Assembly (NCBI GenBank): GCA_000155715.1
Contig: DS990599.1
Coordinates: 107,846-171,845, forward strand
Direction of reading: 5' to 3'
DNA from: a gamma proteobacterium HTCC5015
GTDB lineage: Bacteria; Pseudomonadota; Gammaproteobacteria; HTCC5015
Length of the DNA: 64,000 nucleotides
The position numbers and the translations under genes are program-made. Shown here piece after piece: positions 9,608 through 21,558 of the stretch (positions are counted from its first letter, which is position 1; the number at the start of each line of letters is the position of its first letter). The notes under the pieces were generated by a model, which saw only the letters and a program-made list of their open reading frames with translations, was not told the DNA's origin and made no database searches.

Positions 9608-10708
9608 ATGAAACTCCATTTGTCACGAGAAAGTTTGCTTACACCGCTACAGAAAGTTATTGGTGCGGTTGAACGGAAAAACACCATGCCAGCGTTGGGT
9701 AATGTCTTGATCAAAGCTCAGGGCGGCGAAATTCAAATGACGGCAACCGACCTAGAGATTGAACTGTTGGCCAAAAGCGTTTTGCCAGTGGATCAAGAGG
9801 GCGATATCACATTGCCAGCGCGCAAGTTGTTGGATATTTGCAAAAACTTACCGGATGGCGCTGATATCACACTGCAAGTCGACGCCGAGCGAGCGACGCT
9901 GTCTTCTGGTCGCAGCCGCTTTAAATTGTCGACACTGCCCGCTGCGGATTTCCCTCAGCTTGAAGCGGTTCAAGGCGTGACTCAATTCACATTGCCCCAA
10001 AGCACTCTGCGCAAAGTCATCGACAAAACGTCATTTGCCATGGCTCAACAGGATGTGCGCTATTACCTCAACGGCTTGATGTTGGAGCTCGATGGCAGCA
10101 CCGTTCGCGCCGTTGCCACCGATGGTCACCGTTTAGCCTTGTGTGAGACAGATGCCGGCCTCGATATTGGTGATAAGAAGCAGGTAATCATACCGCGTAA
10201 AGGGGTACAGGAATTGTCTCGTCTTCTCGATGATGAAGAGCGCGACGCGGAAGTGAGTTTGAGCAACAACCACATCCAAGTGGATTTGGGCAATTTGCGC
10301 TTTACATCGAAACTCATTGACGGCCGCTTCCCAGACTACCAGCGCGTGATGCCCGCCAACTGCGACAAAGTGGTGTCTGCCGATAAGCAGGATCTCAAAC
10401 TGGCGTTGACGCGTACCTCGGTACTCTCGAATGAAAAGTACAAAGGCGTGCGCCTCGTGGCGGATAACGGTGCGCTGACTATCCAAACCAACAATCCCGA
10501 GCAGGAAGAGGCGGAAGAGCAGCTCGAGGTGCAGTATCAGGGTGAGAACATGGAAATTGGCTTCAACGTCAACTACATGCTGGACGTGCTGAATAATCTC
10601 ACAGAGGAGTTGGTGACGATTGCGTTGAAAGATGCCAACAGCTCTTGTTTGGTGGAAGAGGTCGGTGAGCAAACCGCCAAATATGTCATTATGCCGATGC
10701 GCTTGTAG
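9608..10708 (+). CDS. dnaN: DNA polymerase III beta subunit (sliding clamp)
   Basis: Ring-shaped processivity clamp for DNA polymerase III, 366 residues, the usual length. It begins MKLHLSRESLLTPLQKVIGA, has the central LDGSTVRAVATDGHRLAL block, and ends YVIMPMRL, the conserved C-terminal clamp motif. It lies between oriC and recF. Confidence 0.97.
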   Translation: MKLHLSRESLLTPLQKVIGAVERKNTMPALGNVLIKAQGGEIQMTATDLEIELLAKSVLPVDQEGDITLPARKLLDICKNLPDGADITLQVDAERATLSSGRSRFKLSTLPAADFPQLEAVQGVTQFTLPQSTLRKVIDKTSFAMAQQDVRYYLNGLMLELDGSTVRAVATDGHRLALCETDAGLDIGDKKQVIIPRKGVQELSRLLDDEERDAEVSLSNNHIQVDLGNLRFTSKLIDGRFPDYQRVMPANCDKVVSADKQDLKLALTRTSVLSNEKYKGVRLVADNGALTIQTNNPEQEEAEEQLEVQYQGENMEIGFNVNYMLDVLNNLTEELVTIALKDANSSCLVEEVGEQTAKYVIMPMRL

Positions 10709-10800
10709 TTATCGTTCACGGGTGGCGTTGCCCGCGCCACCCAAACGGCACCTCGTATTTTTTTGTCACTTCTTACTCGGGGCTCCCACGCTGATTTGCA

Positions 10801-11874
10801 ATGAGCCTTCAACAACTCACTATCCAAAATATTCGTCGCTTGGCCACGGTTGAAATGGCGTTGTCGCCGAGCCTGAATGTGATCTATGGCTTAAATGCCT
10901 CGGGAAAGACCAGCTTACTCGAAGCGATCCACTTGCTTTCAACGGGGCGCTCCTTCCGTACGTCTCGATTTACCGAATGTCTAAGTCACGAGGCTAAGCA
11001 GGCCGTCGTGGCGGCAACCGTCCACCAGCCCGACGGAGCGTGTCGAATTGGTGTTCAGCGCAGTGCGAGAGAGTGGCTAATGAAGGTGGGCGGGGAGCGC
11101 GTGCAGCGCGTGTCTGAATTAGCGCGTTGGCTGCCGACGCAGGTGATTCACCCCGACTCCCATTTTTTGCTGACTGCTGGCCCCAGTTATCGCCGACAGT
11201 TTTTGAATTGGGGAGTGTTCCACGTGGAACATCGATTCTATCCTGCTTGGGTGCGCTATCAGCGCGCCTTGAAACAGCGCAATAGTGCATTGAGGCAGAA
11301 AGACGCTCGCATGGATGGGGCGTGGGATTCAGAGTTGAGTCGTGCCGCGAGTTTTATTCACGAACTGCGCGAAGAGTATGTGGCCGATTTGAATCGCATA
11401 CTGCCCCGCTTTGTGGCGGCTATGATGGGGCAACAAGAGGTGCAGATGGTGTATCAACCTGGCTGGGATTCGGAGCAAACTCTGGCGACGGTTTTGCGTG
11501 ACTATCGCGAAAAGGATCGATATCGCGGCCATACACAGCAGGGGCCTCATCGGGCTGACTTAAGTTTTAAAGTAAACGGATACAAAGCGCAGGCGGAAAT
11601 TTCCCGAGGCCAACAAAAGATGCTGGTGTCAGCACTGCGTTTGGCTCAAGCGGCTTTGTACCAAGAGCAGAGTGGGCAATCCTGTTTGATTATGATGGAT
11701 GATTTGCCCGCAGAGCTCGATGAAAAGCATAGAAATGCATTGATGGGACTTTTAGCGGATATGCAGTCCCAAGTCTTGGTAACATGCGTTGAGGCGGAGC
11801 AAATTCCCCTAAACGCATGGAAAGAATATAAGTTGTTCCACGTGGAACATGGTAAGGTTCAGGCAGTGATATAA
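10801..11874 (+). CDS. recF: DNA replication and repair protein RecF
   Basis: SMC-like ATPase that helps load RecA at gaps via RecFOR. Walker A is GLNASGKTSLLEAI (residues about 30-43), the signature motif is SRGQQKMLVSALRLAQ and Walker B is LIMMDDLPAELDEKHR. It has 357 residues. Two copies of a parS-like palindrome lie within the coding sequence, both encoding FHVEH (near residues 140 and 346). A 92 bp gap separates it from dnaN. Confidence 0.95.
   Translation: MSLQQLTIQNIRRLATVEMALSPSLNVIYGLNASGKTSLLEAIHLLSTGRSFRTSRFTECLSHEAKQAVVAATVHQPDGACRIGVQRSAREWLMKVGGERVQRVSELARWLPTQVIHPDSHFLLTAGPSYRRQFLNWGVFHVEHRFYPAWVRYQRALKQRNSALRQKDARMDGAWDSELSRAASFIHELREEYVADLNRILPRFVAAMMGQQEVQMVYQPGWDSEQTLATVLRDYREKDRYRGHTQQGPHRADLSFKVNGYKAQAEISRGQQKMLVSALRLAQAALYQEQSGQSCLIMMDDLPAELDEKHRNALMGLLADMQSQVLVTCVEAEQIPLNAWKEYKLFHVEHGKVQAVI
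11216..11231. promoter_or_regulatory. parS: parS-like ParB binding site 1
   Basis: TGTTCCACGTGGAACA, a perfect 16 bp palindrome inside recF. It matches the conserved ParB/Spo0J parS pattern (TGTTNCACGTGNAACA). The position about 1.7 kb from oriC fits known origin-proximal parS placement. A parAB operon would be expected beyond the left edge, after rsmG. Confidence 0.85.
11834..11849. promoter_or_regulatory. parS: parS-like ParB binding site 2
   Basis: A second identical 16 bp TGTTCCACGTGGAACA palindrome, near the end of recF, read in the same codon phase as the first (FHVEH). Confidence 0.85.
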
Positions 11875-11904
11875 TAGGCCGCGCTCGCCGTCGGTGGCGA
11901 GTAG

Positions 11905-14325
<2,421 letters not shown>

Positions 14326-14354
14326 ATCGCATCGAGTCGGCTGACTTCTAATTC

Positions 14355-14373
14355 AGCGGCCTTTAGGGCCGCT
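14355..14373 (+). terminator. Possible hairpin after gyrB
   Basis: AGCGGCC-tttag-GGCCGCT, a 7 bp perfect stem about 30 bp after the gyrB stop. No clear T-run follows, so termination is uncertain. Confidence 0.35.
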
Positions 14374-14511
14374 TCGCCGCTGTTGTTGTATCAGTTGAGC
14401 CAGATCATGGCATCCATTGAGAAGTGCGTTGGCTTTTGCTCGATTTGTGCTCAGTCGGCTATGATGCCGTTTCTTTGAGCCTTAACTTAAATTCTGAGCT
14501 GAATTAACTTC

Positions 14512-16554
14512 ATGAGTGAAAATCCGCTTCTCACCAACAGCACACTGCCGCTGTTTTCCCAAATTCGTGCCGAGCATGTTGTCCCTGCGATCAAACAAAG
14601 ACTCGACGAGTGTCGCCAAACTGTCGATGCCGTCATCCGTGCACACGCCGACAAAGCGCCGACTTGGGACAGTTTTGTCGAACCGCTGGACCTCGCTGAA
14701 GACGCCCTCGAGCGCAGTTGGTCTCCCGTGGGGCATTTAAACTCGGTCATGAACAGCGAGGCACTGCGAGAGGCCTACGATCAGTGTTTGCCCCTGCTGT
14801 CGGAATACGCCACCGAAATGGGACAGCACGAGGGCCTGTTTAAACTGACTCAAGCACTGGTCGACTCAAAAGAATTTGAAGGCTATAGCCAAGCGCAAAA
14901 ACGCAGCCTAGAAAACAGCCTGCGCGGTTTTCGCTTAAGTGGCATTGCCTTGGACAAAGACAAACAACAGCGTTTTAAAGCCATCGAACAATCGCTGTCG
15001 GAATTGAGTTCAAAATTTGAGCAAAACTTACTCGACGCCACCAATGATTGGTCGATGTTGATTGAAGACCCCGACCAGCTCAGTGGGTTACCCGAGTCGG
15101 CGCTCGGCCTAATGGCGCAAAGTGCCAAAGCGGAAGACAAGTCGGGGTGGCTGCTGACCCTGCAACCGCCTTGCTACATTGCGGTGATGACCTACGCCGA
15201 TAATCGCGAGCTGCGCGAGACTTTGTATCGCGCCTTCAACACGCGGGCTTCCTCTCTCGAGAAGAATGGCGGCGAAAGGGATAATGCGCCCATCATTGAT
15301 CAAATACTCGCCCTGCGCCACGAAAAGGCCCAGCTACTCGGCTTTGCCAATTACGCCGAGTATTCGCTGGACACAAAGATGGCGGAATCCCCCGATGAGG
15401 TCTCGGAATTCTTAGAACAGCTAGTGACCAAATCGCGCCCGCAAGCGCAGAATGAATTTGAAGCACTTCAGAGCTTCGCCAGCGAACAGGGGCAAAGCTC
15501 GTTAAAAGCTTGGGATGTGCCCTATTGGTCCGAGAAGCGACAGCAGGCGGAGTATCAACTCGATCAAGAAGCCTTGAAACCGTGGTTTCCCGCCATGAAT
15601 GTGATTCAGGGTTTGTTTGATGTCGTCGAGCGGCTTTACGGACTGCATATTCGGGAACAACAAGGCGTTTCCGTTTGGCACGACGATGTGACCTTCTACG
15701 ATATCGTCGATGGCGAGGGCCAAAAGCGCGGTCAGTTTTATCTCGATCTCTACGCCCGCAAAGATAAGCGCGGCGGCGCTTGGATGGATGTTTGTAGCTC
15801 GCGATACAAAAAGCCCAACGGCTTGCAGTACCCCGTGGCCTATCTAACCTGCAACGCCACACCCGCCATCGAAGGCAAGCCCGCGCTTCTCACCCACGAT
15901 GAAGTGATTACATTGTTCCACGAGTTTGGCCACGGTTTGCACCACATGCTAACTCAGGTCGATGTACCTGGCGTATCGGGCATTAGCGGTGTCGAGTGGG
16001 ATGCCGTCGAACTGCCCAGCCAATTTATGGAGAACTGGTGTTGGGAGCGTGAGGCGTTGGATTTATTCGCTCGCCACTACGAGACGAACGAACCACTGCC
16101 CGAAGCTCAGTACCAGCGCATGATCGCGGCGAAAAATTTTCAATCCGCCATGATGATGGTGCGACAACTCGAGTTCTCGCTGTTTGATTTTTATTTACAC
16201 CGCGATTACCAAGTAGGTGAAACCGATGTGCAATCGGTGCTCGATGAAGTGCGCCAGCGCGTCGCAGTGGTTCAGCCGCCTAGCGACAATCGTTTTCAAA
16301 ATGGTTTTTCGCATATTTTTGCCGGTGGCTATGCAGCGGGTTACTACAGTTACAAGTGGGCCGAAGTGCTCTCAGCGGATGCCTATTCGCGTTTTGAAGA
16401 GGAGGGCATTTTCAATCGCGACACTGGCCGCGACTTTTTACACCACGTGCTAGAGCAGGGCGGTGCGGTATCGGCAAAAGATTTGTTTGTGGCTTTTCGC
16501 GGTCGCGAACCTTCGATTGATCCTTTATTACGACACAGTGGATTGGCGGCTTAA
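14512..16554 (+). CDS. prlC: Oligopeptidase A (M3 zinc metallopeptidase)
   Basis: Cytoplasmic M3-family peptidase that degrades short peptides, including cleaved signal peptides. The 680 residues carry the zinc-binding motif HEFGHGLHHML near residue 470, with the downstream glutamate in SGVEWDAVELPSQFMENWCWE. The C-terminal YSYKWAEVLSADAY block is typical. It has no signal peptide. It is followed by an SH3 protein after 5 bp, suggesting co-transcription. Confidence 0.95.
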   Translation: MSENPLLTNSTLPLFSQIRAEHVVPAIKQRLDECRQTVDAVIRAHADKAPTWDSFVEPLDLAEDALERSWSPVGHLNSVMNSEALREAYDQCLPLLSEYATEMGQHEGLFKLTQALVDSKEFEGYSQAQKRSLENSLRGFRLSGIALDKDKQQRFKAIEQSLSELSSKFEQNLLDATNDWSMLIEDPDQLSGLPESALGLMAQSAKAEDKSGWLLTLQPPCYIAVMTYADNRELRETLYRAFNTRASSLEKNGGERDNAPIIDQILALRHEKAQLLGFANYAEYSLDTKMAESPDEVSEFLEQLVTKSRPQAQNEFEALQSFASEQGQSSLKAWDVPYWSEKRQQAEYQLDQEALKPWFPAMNVIQGLFDVVERLYGLHIREQQGVSVWHDDVTFYDIVDGEGQKRGQFYLDLYARKDKRGGAWMDVCSSRYKKPNGLQYPVAYLTCNATPAIEGKPALLTHDEVITLFHEFGHGLHHMLTQVDVPGVSGISGVEWDAVELPSQFMENWCWEREALDLFARHYETNEPLPEAQYQRMIAAKNFQSAMMMVRQLEFSLFDFYLHRDYQVGETDVQSVLDEVRQRVAVVQPPSDNRFQNGFSHIFAGGYAAGYYSYKWAEVLSADAYSRFEEEGIFNRDTGRDFLHHVLEQGGAVSAKDLFVAFRGREPSIDPLLRHSGLAA

Positions 16555-16559
16555 TCGCA

Positions 16560-17162
16560 ATGAGAAAATCGTATATCTCACGTATTGCTTTGACAGTATT
16601 GATGCTATTCAGTGGTTCTCTATTGGCGCAAACGCTGTATATCAAAGATGATTGGAAAGTCGGACTTTACAGCCAGCCCAACTCGCAATCTCAAGGTTTG
16701 GGGCTACTCGATATGGGCGAATCGCTCAGCGTGCTAGAAGTGGGTGCCGACTTTAGTAAAGTGAAAACGCAAGACGGACGCGAGGGCTGGGTCGGCAATC
16801 GCTATCTTGTAGAAAACCCAACCCTTGTTCAAACCATGCAATCCGCGCAAAACCAAATTGCAAAGCTGGAAGATCAAATTGAGATGATGGCCAGCGACAG
16901 TGGTATGGACAAGTTAAAAGAGGCTTTAAAAGCCGCCGAAGCTGAAAAGCTCACTATGGGCGAACTCATCGCCGAACTCAAAGAGGACAACGAGGCACTC
17001 AAAGCGGTGAGCGATCCAAAAGCTATCGAACAGCAGCGTTTGGAATCGATGGTTACGGCCATCACGCTGTGTTTCGTGGGTTTGGTCGTGGGCTTTTTAG
17101 TCGGCAAGCGATTGATTGAAAGTAAAGTTCGAGCGCGCTTTAACGGCATGAAGGTGTGGTAA
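16560..17162 (+). CDS. SH3-domain, coiled-coil membrane protein (YgiM/TIGR04211-like)
   Basis: 200 residues. The N-terminal signal peptide is predicted to be cleaved near residue 24 (SGSLLAQ). A bacterial SH3 domain runs about 25-85 (SLSVLEVGADFSKVKTQDGREGWVGNRYL). A charged coiled coil covers about 95-160, and a C-terminal membrane helix near 165-187 (TLCFVGLVVGFLVG) is followed by basic residues. This architecture matches the YgiM-type SH3 proteins of gammaproteobacteria, of unknown exact role, probably envelope-associated. The stop overlaps the next start (TAATG). Confidence 0.85.
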   Translation: MRKSYISRIALTVLMLFSGSLLAQTLYIKDDWKVGLYSQPNSQSQGLGLLDMGESLSVLEVGADFSKVKTQDGREGWVGNRYLVENPTLVQTMQSAQNQIAKLEDQIEMMASDSGMDKLKEALKAAEAEKLTMGELIAELKEDNEALKAVSDPKAIEQQRLESMVTAITLCFVGLVVGFLVGKRLIESKVRARFNGMKVW

Positions 17163-17947
17163 TGAAAATAGCCAGTTGGAACGTCAACTCGCTCAAAGTG
17201 CGTTTGCCTTATGTACTCGACTGGTTAGAGCAAACGAATACAGACGTATTGTGTTTGCAAGAAACCAAACTGACCGACGATAAATTCCCCGACTTAGCTA
17301 TTGAAGAGGCGGGCTACGAGGTCGCTTTTTCTGGGCAAAAAACCTACAACGGCGTTGCCATTTTACTCAAGAAAAATGCGGCAAGCTTGCGTGATGTCGT
17401 CACCGATGTTCCCGGCCTCGTCGATCCACAGCGACGCATCATGGCCGCGACGATTGGCGATGTGCGAGTGATCGATTTGTACGTGGTTAATGGCAAGGAA
17501 GTCGGTAGCGACAAATACGATTATAAGTTGCACTGGTTAAAGAAAGTCGGCGATTACATAGAGCAGCAGTCTCAACAATACGAAAAACTGATTGTGTTGG
17601 GCGATTTCAATATTGCCCCCGAAGATGAGGACGTTTACGACCCCATCGCATGGAGTGAAAAAATTCTCTGCAGCACACCCGAACGCGATGCCTTAAAGCG
17701 CATTAAAGACAATGGCTTAAAAGATTGCTTTCGCATGCTCAACCAAGATTCTGGCGAGTACAGCTGGTGGGACTTTCGCACCAAAGGTTTTGAAAACGGT
17801 CGCGGCCTGCGCATTGATTTAATCCTCGCTAGCGAAGCACTGCAAAAAGTACTCAAAGGGTGTTGGATTGATCGACAGCCCAGAGCGGGAGAAAAACCCA
17901 GTGATCACGCCCCCGTGGTCGCTGAGTTTACGTACACTATAGACTAG
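17162..17947 (+). CDS. xthA: Exodeoxyribonuclease III
   Basis: AP endonuclease/3' exonuclease of the EEP family, 261 residues. Key motifs are [28 protein letters not shown] (metal-binding Glu), [17 protein letters not shown] (Asp/Asn catalytic) and the terminal [11 protein letters not shown] start at the ATG at 17162, which shares a base with the upstream TAA. An earlier GTG at 17156 would add two residues. It is not next to pyrE and resembles ExoIII rather than the Crc branch. Confidence 0.93.
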   Translation: MKIASWNVNSLKVRLPYVLDWLEQTNTDVLCLQETKLTDDKFPDLAIEEAGYEVAFSGQKTYNGVAILLKKNAASLRDVVTDVPGLVDPQRRIMAATIGDVRVIDLYVVNGKEVGSDKYDYKLHWLKKVGDYIEQQSQQYEKLIVLGDFNIAPEDEDVYDPIAWSEKILCSTPERDALKRIKDNGLKDCFRMLNQDSGEYSWWDFRTKGFENGRGLRIDLILASEALQKVLKGCWIDRQPRAGEKPSDHAPVVAEFTYTID

Positions 17948-17961
17948 GTTCTTTACCCACT

Positions 17962-19446
17962 ATGAAATACAAAGACCTTCGCGATTTTATCCAGCAGCTA
18001 GAAGCCATGGGTGAACTAAAGCGCATCACGCTGCCCGTCGATCCCGTGCTCGAAATGACGGAGATTTGCGATCGTACTTTGCGTCAAGGCGGGCCCGCGC
18101 TGTTGTTTGAAAATGTTAAAGGCCACTCCACCCCCGTGTTGGGCAATCTATTTGGCACCGCTCGACGAGTCGCTCTCGGTATGGGCGAGGAGAGCACCGA
18201 AGCTCTGCGCGATGTCGGTAAACTGCTGGCCTTTTTAAAAGAACCCGAGCCACCTAGTGGATTTCGCGATGCTCTGGCCACACTACCCAAGTACAAAAAA
18301 GTCGTCGACATGGCGCCCAAAAAAATTCGCAAAGCGGCTTGCCAAGAGGTGGTGTTAGAGGGCGATCAAATTGATTTACAAAAAATCCCTATTCAAACTT
18401 GTTGGCCCGAGGACGCGGCTCCGTTAATTACCTGGGGTCTTGTTGTCACTAAAGGTCCTCACCAGAAGCGTCAGAACATGGGGATTTATCGCCAGCAGGT
18501 GATCGCCAAAAATCGCGTGATTATGCGCTGGCTTTCACACCGTGGCGGCGCGTTGGATTTTAAAGAATTTCAAAAGGAAAACCCGGGCCAACCCTTCCCC
18601 ATTGCGGTGGTACTCGGCTGTGACCCCGCCACCATACTCGGTGCGGTTACACCCGTTCCCGACAGTTTAAGTGAATACGCCTTTGCGGGATTATTGCGCG
18701 GTTCTAAAACCGAGCTGACCGATTGCCTGAGCGTTGACTTGGAAGTGCCCGCCTCGGGTGAGTACATTCTAGAGGGTCACATCTACCCCGACGATATGGC
18801 CGATGAGGGTCCCTATGGCGATCACACGGGGTACTACAACGAGGTAGAGCGTTTTCCCGTGTTTACTATTGAGCGCATTACTCACCGAAAAGACCCCATC
18901 TATCACAGCACTTACACGGGGCGCCCACCCGACGAGCCCGCCATGCTAGGCGTGGCATTAAACGAAGTGTTTGTGCCGATACTGCAAAAGCAATTCCCCG
19001 AGATTGTCGATTTTTATTTGCCCCCCGAAGGCTGCTCTTATCGCTTAGCCGTCGTCAGTATGAAAAAGCAATACGCGGGCCACGCTAAACGAGTGATGTT
19101 AGGTGTGTGGTCGTTTTTGCGCCAGTTTATGTATACCAAGTTTGTCATCGTCGTAGACGACGATGTGAATACGCGAGACTGGAAAGATGTCATCTGGGCC
19201 ATGACCACGCGCATGGATCCGCAGCGGGATATGACCTTTATTGAAAACTCCCCCATCGACTATCTCGATTTTGCCTCACCGGTACCGCGCCTTGGTTCAA
19301 AGGTGGGTATGGACGCGACGAATAAGTGGGAGGGCGAAACCCAGCGCGAATGGGGGCGTCCCATCGAAATGGACGCCACCACCAAAGCCCGCGTCGACGA
19401 CATCTGGGACCAACTCGGCATCCCCGAAGGCCCCGACAAACCGTGA
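17962..19446 (+). CDS. ubiD: 4-hydroxy-3-polyprenylbenzoate decarboxylase UbiD
   Basis: Prenylated-FMN-dependent decarboxylase of ubiquinone synthesis, 494 residues. It begins [21 protein letters not shown]. Conserved blocks include [15 protein letters not shown]-like [57 protein letters not shown], and [20 protein letters not shown]. The UbiX flavin prenyltransferase gene is not in the window. An MITE-like element starts 18 bp after its stop. Confidence 0.96.
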   Translation: MKYKDLRDFIQQLEAMGELKRITLPVDPVLEMTEICDRTLRQGGPALLFENVKGHSTPVLGNLFGTARRVALGMGEESTEALRDVGKLLAFLKEPEPPSGFRDALATLPKYKKVVDMAPKKIRKAACQEVVLEGDQIDLQKIPIQTCWPEDAAPLITWGLVVTKGPHQKRQNMGIYRQQVIAKNRVIMRWLSHRGGALDFKEFQKENPGQPFPIAVVLGCDPATILGAVTPVPDSLSEYAFAGLLRGSKTELTDCLSVDLEVPASGEYILEGHIYPDDMADEGPYGDHTGYYNEVERFPVFTIERITHRKDPIYHSTYTGRPPDEPAMLGVALNEVFVPILQKQFPEIVDFYLPPEGCSYRLAVVSMKKQYAGHAKRVMLGVWSFLRQFMYTKFVIVVDDDVNTRDWKDVIWAMTTRMDPQRDMTFIENSPIDYLDFASPVPRLGSKVGMDATNKWEGETQREWGRPIEMDATTKARVDDIWDQLGIPEGPDKP

Positions 19447-19464
19447 CATTTAGCCACAGCATCC

Positions 19465-19733
19465 TAGGGCCTGTTAACACAAATTTGATGGTCACTGTTG
19501 TGACTAAAAAAGCGCCAATCAAGGCGCAAGGAGCGTGGTTTGGTGACTCCAAATGAGCGACGAGCAACGATGAGTGGCGCTTTTTTAGCCACAACCCGAA
19601 GGGCTGGAGCTATTTTCCGCCCAGCTGCGTTATCAGTCGTTTGTGTAGACGTACTACACGGCACTCCTTCTGCCTTGCTGGGCAGGAAAATGGCTTCCAG
19701 CAGAGATCATAAAATTTGTGTTAACAGGCCCTA
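19465..19733. mobile_element. MITE-like element, copy 1 (269 bp)
   Basis: The ends are perfect 22 bp terminal inverted repeats (left 19465-19486, right 19712-19733), beginning TAGGGCCTGTTAACAC. CTAG occurs at both junctions (19464-19467 and 19731-19734), as expected if a CTAG target was duplicated. Internally CTAAAAAAGCGCCA and its complement (about 19502 and 19575) form a second inverted repeat. There is no transposase; short open frames inside it also occur in copy 2 and look like chance. A near-identical copy lies at 21559-21825. Confidence 0.8.
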
Positions 19734-19815
19734 GTCTTGCTTAGGTAGAAAAAACACAGAGTTCAGGAGAACACAGGGTTCACAGAGTATTTGAAAACTT
19801 TAGCTCTGAGCACTC

Positions 19816-19836
19816 ATGCCCTTTAGGGTGCTGTGG
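19816..19836 (+). repeat. 21 bp direct repeat, left of parA
   Basis: ATGCCCTTTAGGGTGCTGTG plus one G. It matches 20584-20604 at 20 of 21 positions, and the two flank the solo parA gene. Nearby AACACAGAGTTC (about 19752) recurs inverted near 20612. The remaining gap from 19734 to 19912 holds no gene. Confidence 0.6.
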
Positions 19837-19912
19837 CTAAACTCCAATAATTGGAGAAGTCTCTAAGGCTTTGGTACATTGATTGAGTTCCTAATGAATG
19901 GGAGAAGCTTCA

Positions 19913-20557
19913 ATGCGTAAAATCATGGTACTCAATGCAAAAGGTGGGGCGGGCAAGTCGACGGTCGCGACCAACTTGGCGGCCTACTACGCCAGCCAAG
20001 GCAAAAAGGTGGCCATTGCCGACTTTGATCCCCAAGAATCCAGTTTGGAATGGGTGCTAGAGCGCAATAAAAACGAAGAACTCCAGCCCATTCACGGCGT
20101 GGCTTCCCACGATCAAACATTTCGCGTGCCGCGCAGTACCGAGTACTTAATCGTCGATGTGCCCGCTGCCATGCACGGCGACGATTTAAAAAAACTCGTC
20201 AAGCGCGCCGAGACCATTATCGTGCCCGTGATGCCATCGCCAATAGATATTCGCGCCTGCAAGCACTTTATTGAAGAGCTGCGGAGTACGCCGACCATCA
20301 CCGGTAAAAAAGCCAAAATTGGTGTGGTGGCCAATCGCTGTAACGGCAATAGCAATATTTTCTTAGAGCTCGACGAGTACCTAGAAAAAATTAAGGGCAC
20401 AAAATATGTGACGGCTCTGCGCGATAGCAATAACTACATTCGCGCCGTTGCCCAAGGCATGGGCGTTCACGAGCTGCCCGGCACCAGCAACCGTATCGAT
20501 ATTGCCGAGTGGGAGCCACTGATCGAATGGCTCGACTCCAAGCGATCCACACCTTAA
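19913..20557 (+). CDS. Solo ParA/MinD-family ATPase
   Basis: 214 residues with deviant Walker A KGGAGKSTVATNLA near the N-terminus, switch I DFDPQESSLEW and the Walker B-like strand EYLIVDVPAAMHGDD. These mark the ParA/MinD class, which positions DNA or protein cargo on the nucleoid or membrane. I start at the ATG at 19913, with GGGAG eight bases upstream, rather than at 19898. No parB or cargo gene is adjacent, so it is probably not the chromosomal ParA expected next to rsmG. It lies in the segment bracketed by two MITE copies and by its own 21 bp direct repeats. Confidence 0.85.
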   Translation: MRKIMVLNAKGGAGKSTVATNLAAYYASQGKKVAIADFDPQESSLEWVLERNKNEELQPIHGVASHDQTFRVPRSTEYLIVDVPAAMHGDDLKKLVKRAETIIVPVMPSPIDIRACKHFIEELRSTPTITGKKAKIGVVANRCNGNSNIFLELDEYLEKIKGTKYVTALRDSNNYIRAVAQGMGVHELPGTSNRIDIAEWEPLIEWLDSKRSTP

Positions 20558-20583
20558 TGTTTACTCCTGCGTAGGCCGGGTTT

Positions 20584-20604
20584 ATGCCCTTCAGGGTGCT
20601 GTGG
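20584..20604 (+). repeat. 21 bp direct repeat, right of parA
   Basis: ATGCCCTTCAGGGTGCTGTG plus one G, differing by one base from 19816-19836. Confidence 0.6.
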
Positions 20605-20655
20605 TCTTTGTGAACTCTGTGTTAACACACCCCAGCTAACCAGACACCACCTACA

Positions 20656-21495
20656 TCAAGCGGGTCGGTGTTGAACCCAGTGTTTGAAGGCCACTTCCCC
20701 CAGCGTCGATTTTAATTTTTGAATGTCTAAGCGTCTCGATTCGTTTAAAAAGCTTAGACGCATCGGGCTCCAAGTGGCTTCGGCTTCCTGTCGAGTGATA
20801 AACGGCGGTGGGGGAATGTCGAGTTTTTGGCACAGGCGCAGCGCTCGTTCACTGGACGTCGTGGGGCAGTCGTCGGAGATGTTGTAAATACCCGCAGGGG
20901 CTTTGGAGGCCAGTGCCAGTAGTAGGCGCGCAAGATCGTCGGCGTCGATCACGTTCGTCCAAGTGGCTTCGTCGGGGTTTAAAATCGGTTCGCCCTTTTT
21001 CAGTCGTTCCAGTTTGTCGCGCCCTCTACCGACGATGCCGGGCACGCGCAGAATTTGCAGTTCCACACCGTGGCTATCGCACCAGCTTTGCCATTGCTCT
21101 TCGGCGTCCGCGCGGCGCTGGCCGCGATCGCTGCTAGGCTTGCGTGGCGCCGTCTCATCCACCCAGTCACCGCCGCAGTCACCATAGACACTCGAGGTGC
21201 TAATGTACTGAACGCGGGCGGGCTGTTGCTCTTGGGGCACTTGGGCTAAAAAGCGCTGCAGGCGAAGGTCACACTGCCCCGATCTAGGCGGCGGTGCGCT
21301 GTAGAGCCACTGGGCCTGCGGCGGCATGTCGGGAAATTGAAAATCACCGTCGATATCCAAGGTGACGGCGGTGGCGCCCACGGCCACGGCGGCGCGAGCA
21401 CTGTCGTCGCTGCGAACCCAGGCGATAAACGGGCGATCGGGATTGGCCAAGCCGATTAAGCGCTGTCCAACATCGCCGCAACCAATGATCAGCAT
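20656..21495 (-). CDS. NAD(P)-binding SDR-family epimerase/reductase (YeeZ-like)
   Basis: 279 residues with an N-terminal Rossmann motif, LIIGCGDVGQRLIG. Strand-helix blocks typical of atypical SDRs follow (YISTSSVYGDCGGDWVDE; VPGIVGRGRDKLERL; WTNVIDADDLARLL). The likely active-site Tyr is in SSVYG. Such proteins are annotated as NAD-dependent epimerases without known substrate. It is oriented against its neighbours and lies inside the MITE-bracketed segment. Confidence 0.8.
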   Translation of the reverse strand: MLIIGCGDVGQRLIGLANPDRPFIAWVRSDDSARAAVAVGATAVTLDIDGDFQFPDMPPQAQWLYSAPPPRSGQCDLRLQRFLAQVPQEQQPARVQYISTSSVYGDCGGDWVDETAPRKPSSDRGQRRADAEEQWQSWCDSHGVELQILRVPGIVGRGRDKLERLKKGEPILNPDEATWTNVIDADDLARLLLALASKAPAGIYNISDDCPTTSSERALRLCQKLDIPPPPFITRQEAEATWSPMRLSFLNESRRLDIQKLKSTLGEVAFKHWVQHRPA

Positions 21496-21558
21496 TTGCT
21501 ACAATCTCCACTCGATGCAAAACGCTATTGTAGAGAGTCTAAACGCGGCGAGTAAACC

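Noticed and set aside
17162-17947. Crc (catabolite repression control)
   Set aside because: The protein retains the ExoIII catalytic motifs and is not next to pyrE.
19464-19664. 66-residue frame in MITE copy 1 (and its counterpart near 21499-21756)
   Set aside because: It lies within the repeated element, crosses its ends and has no ribosome-binding site. The conservation reflects the recent copying of the element.
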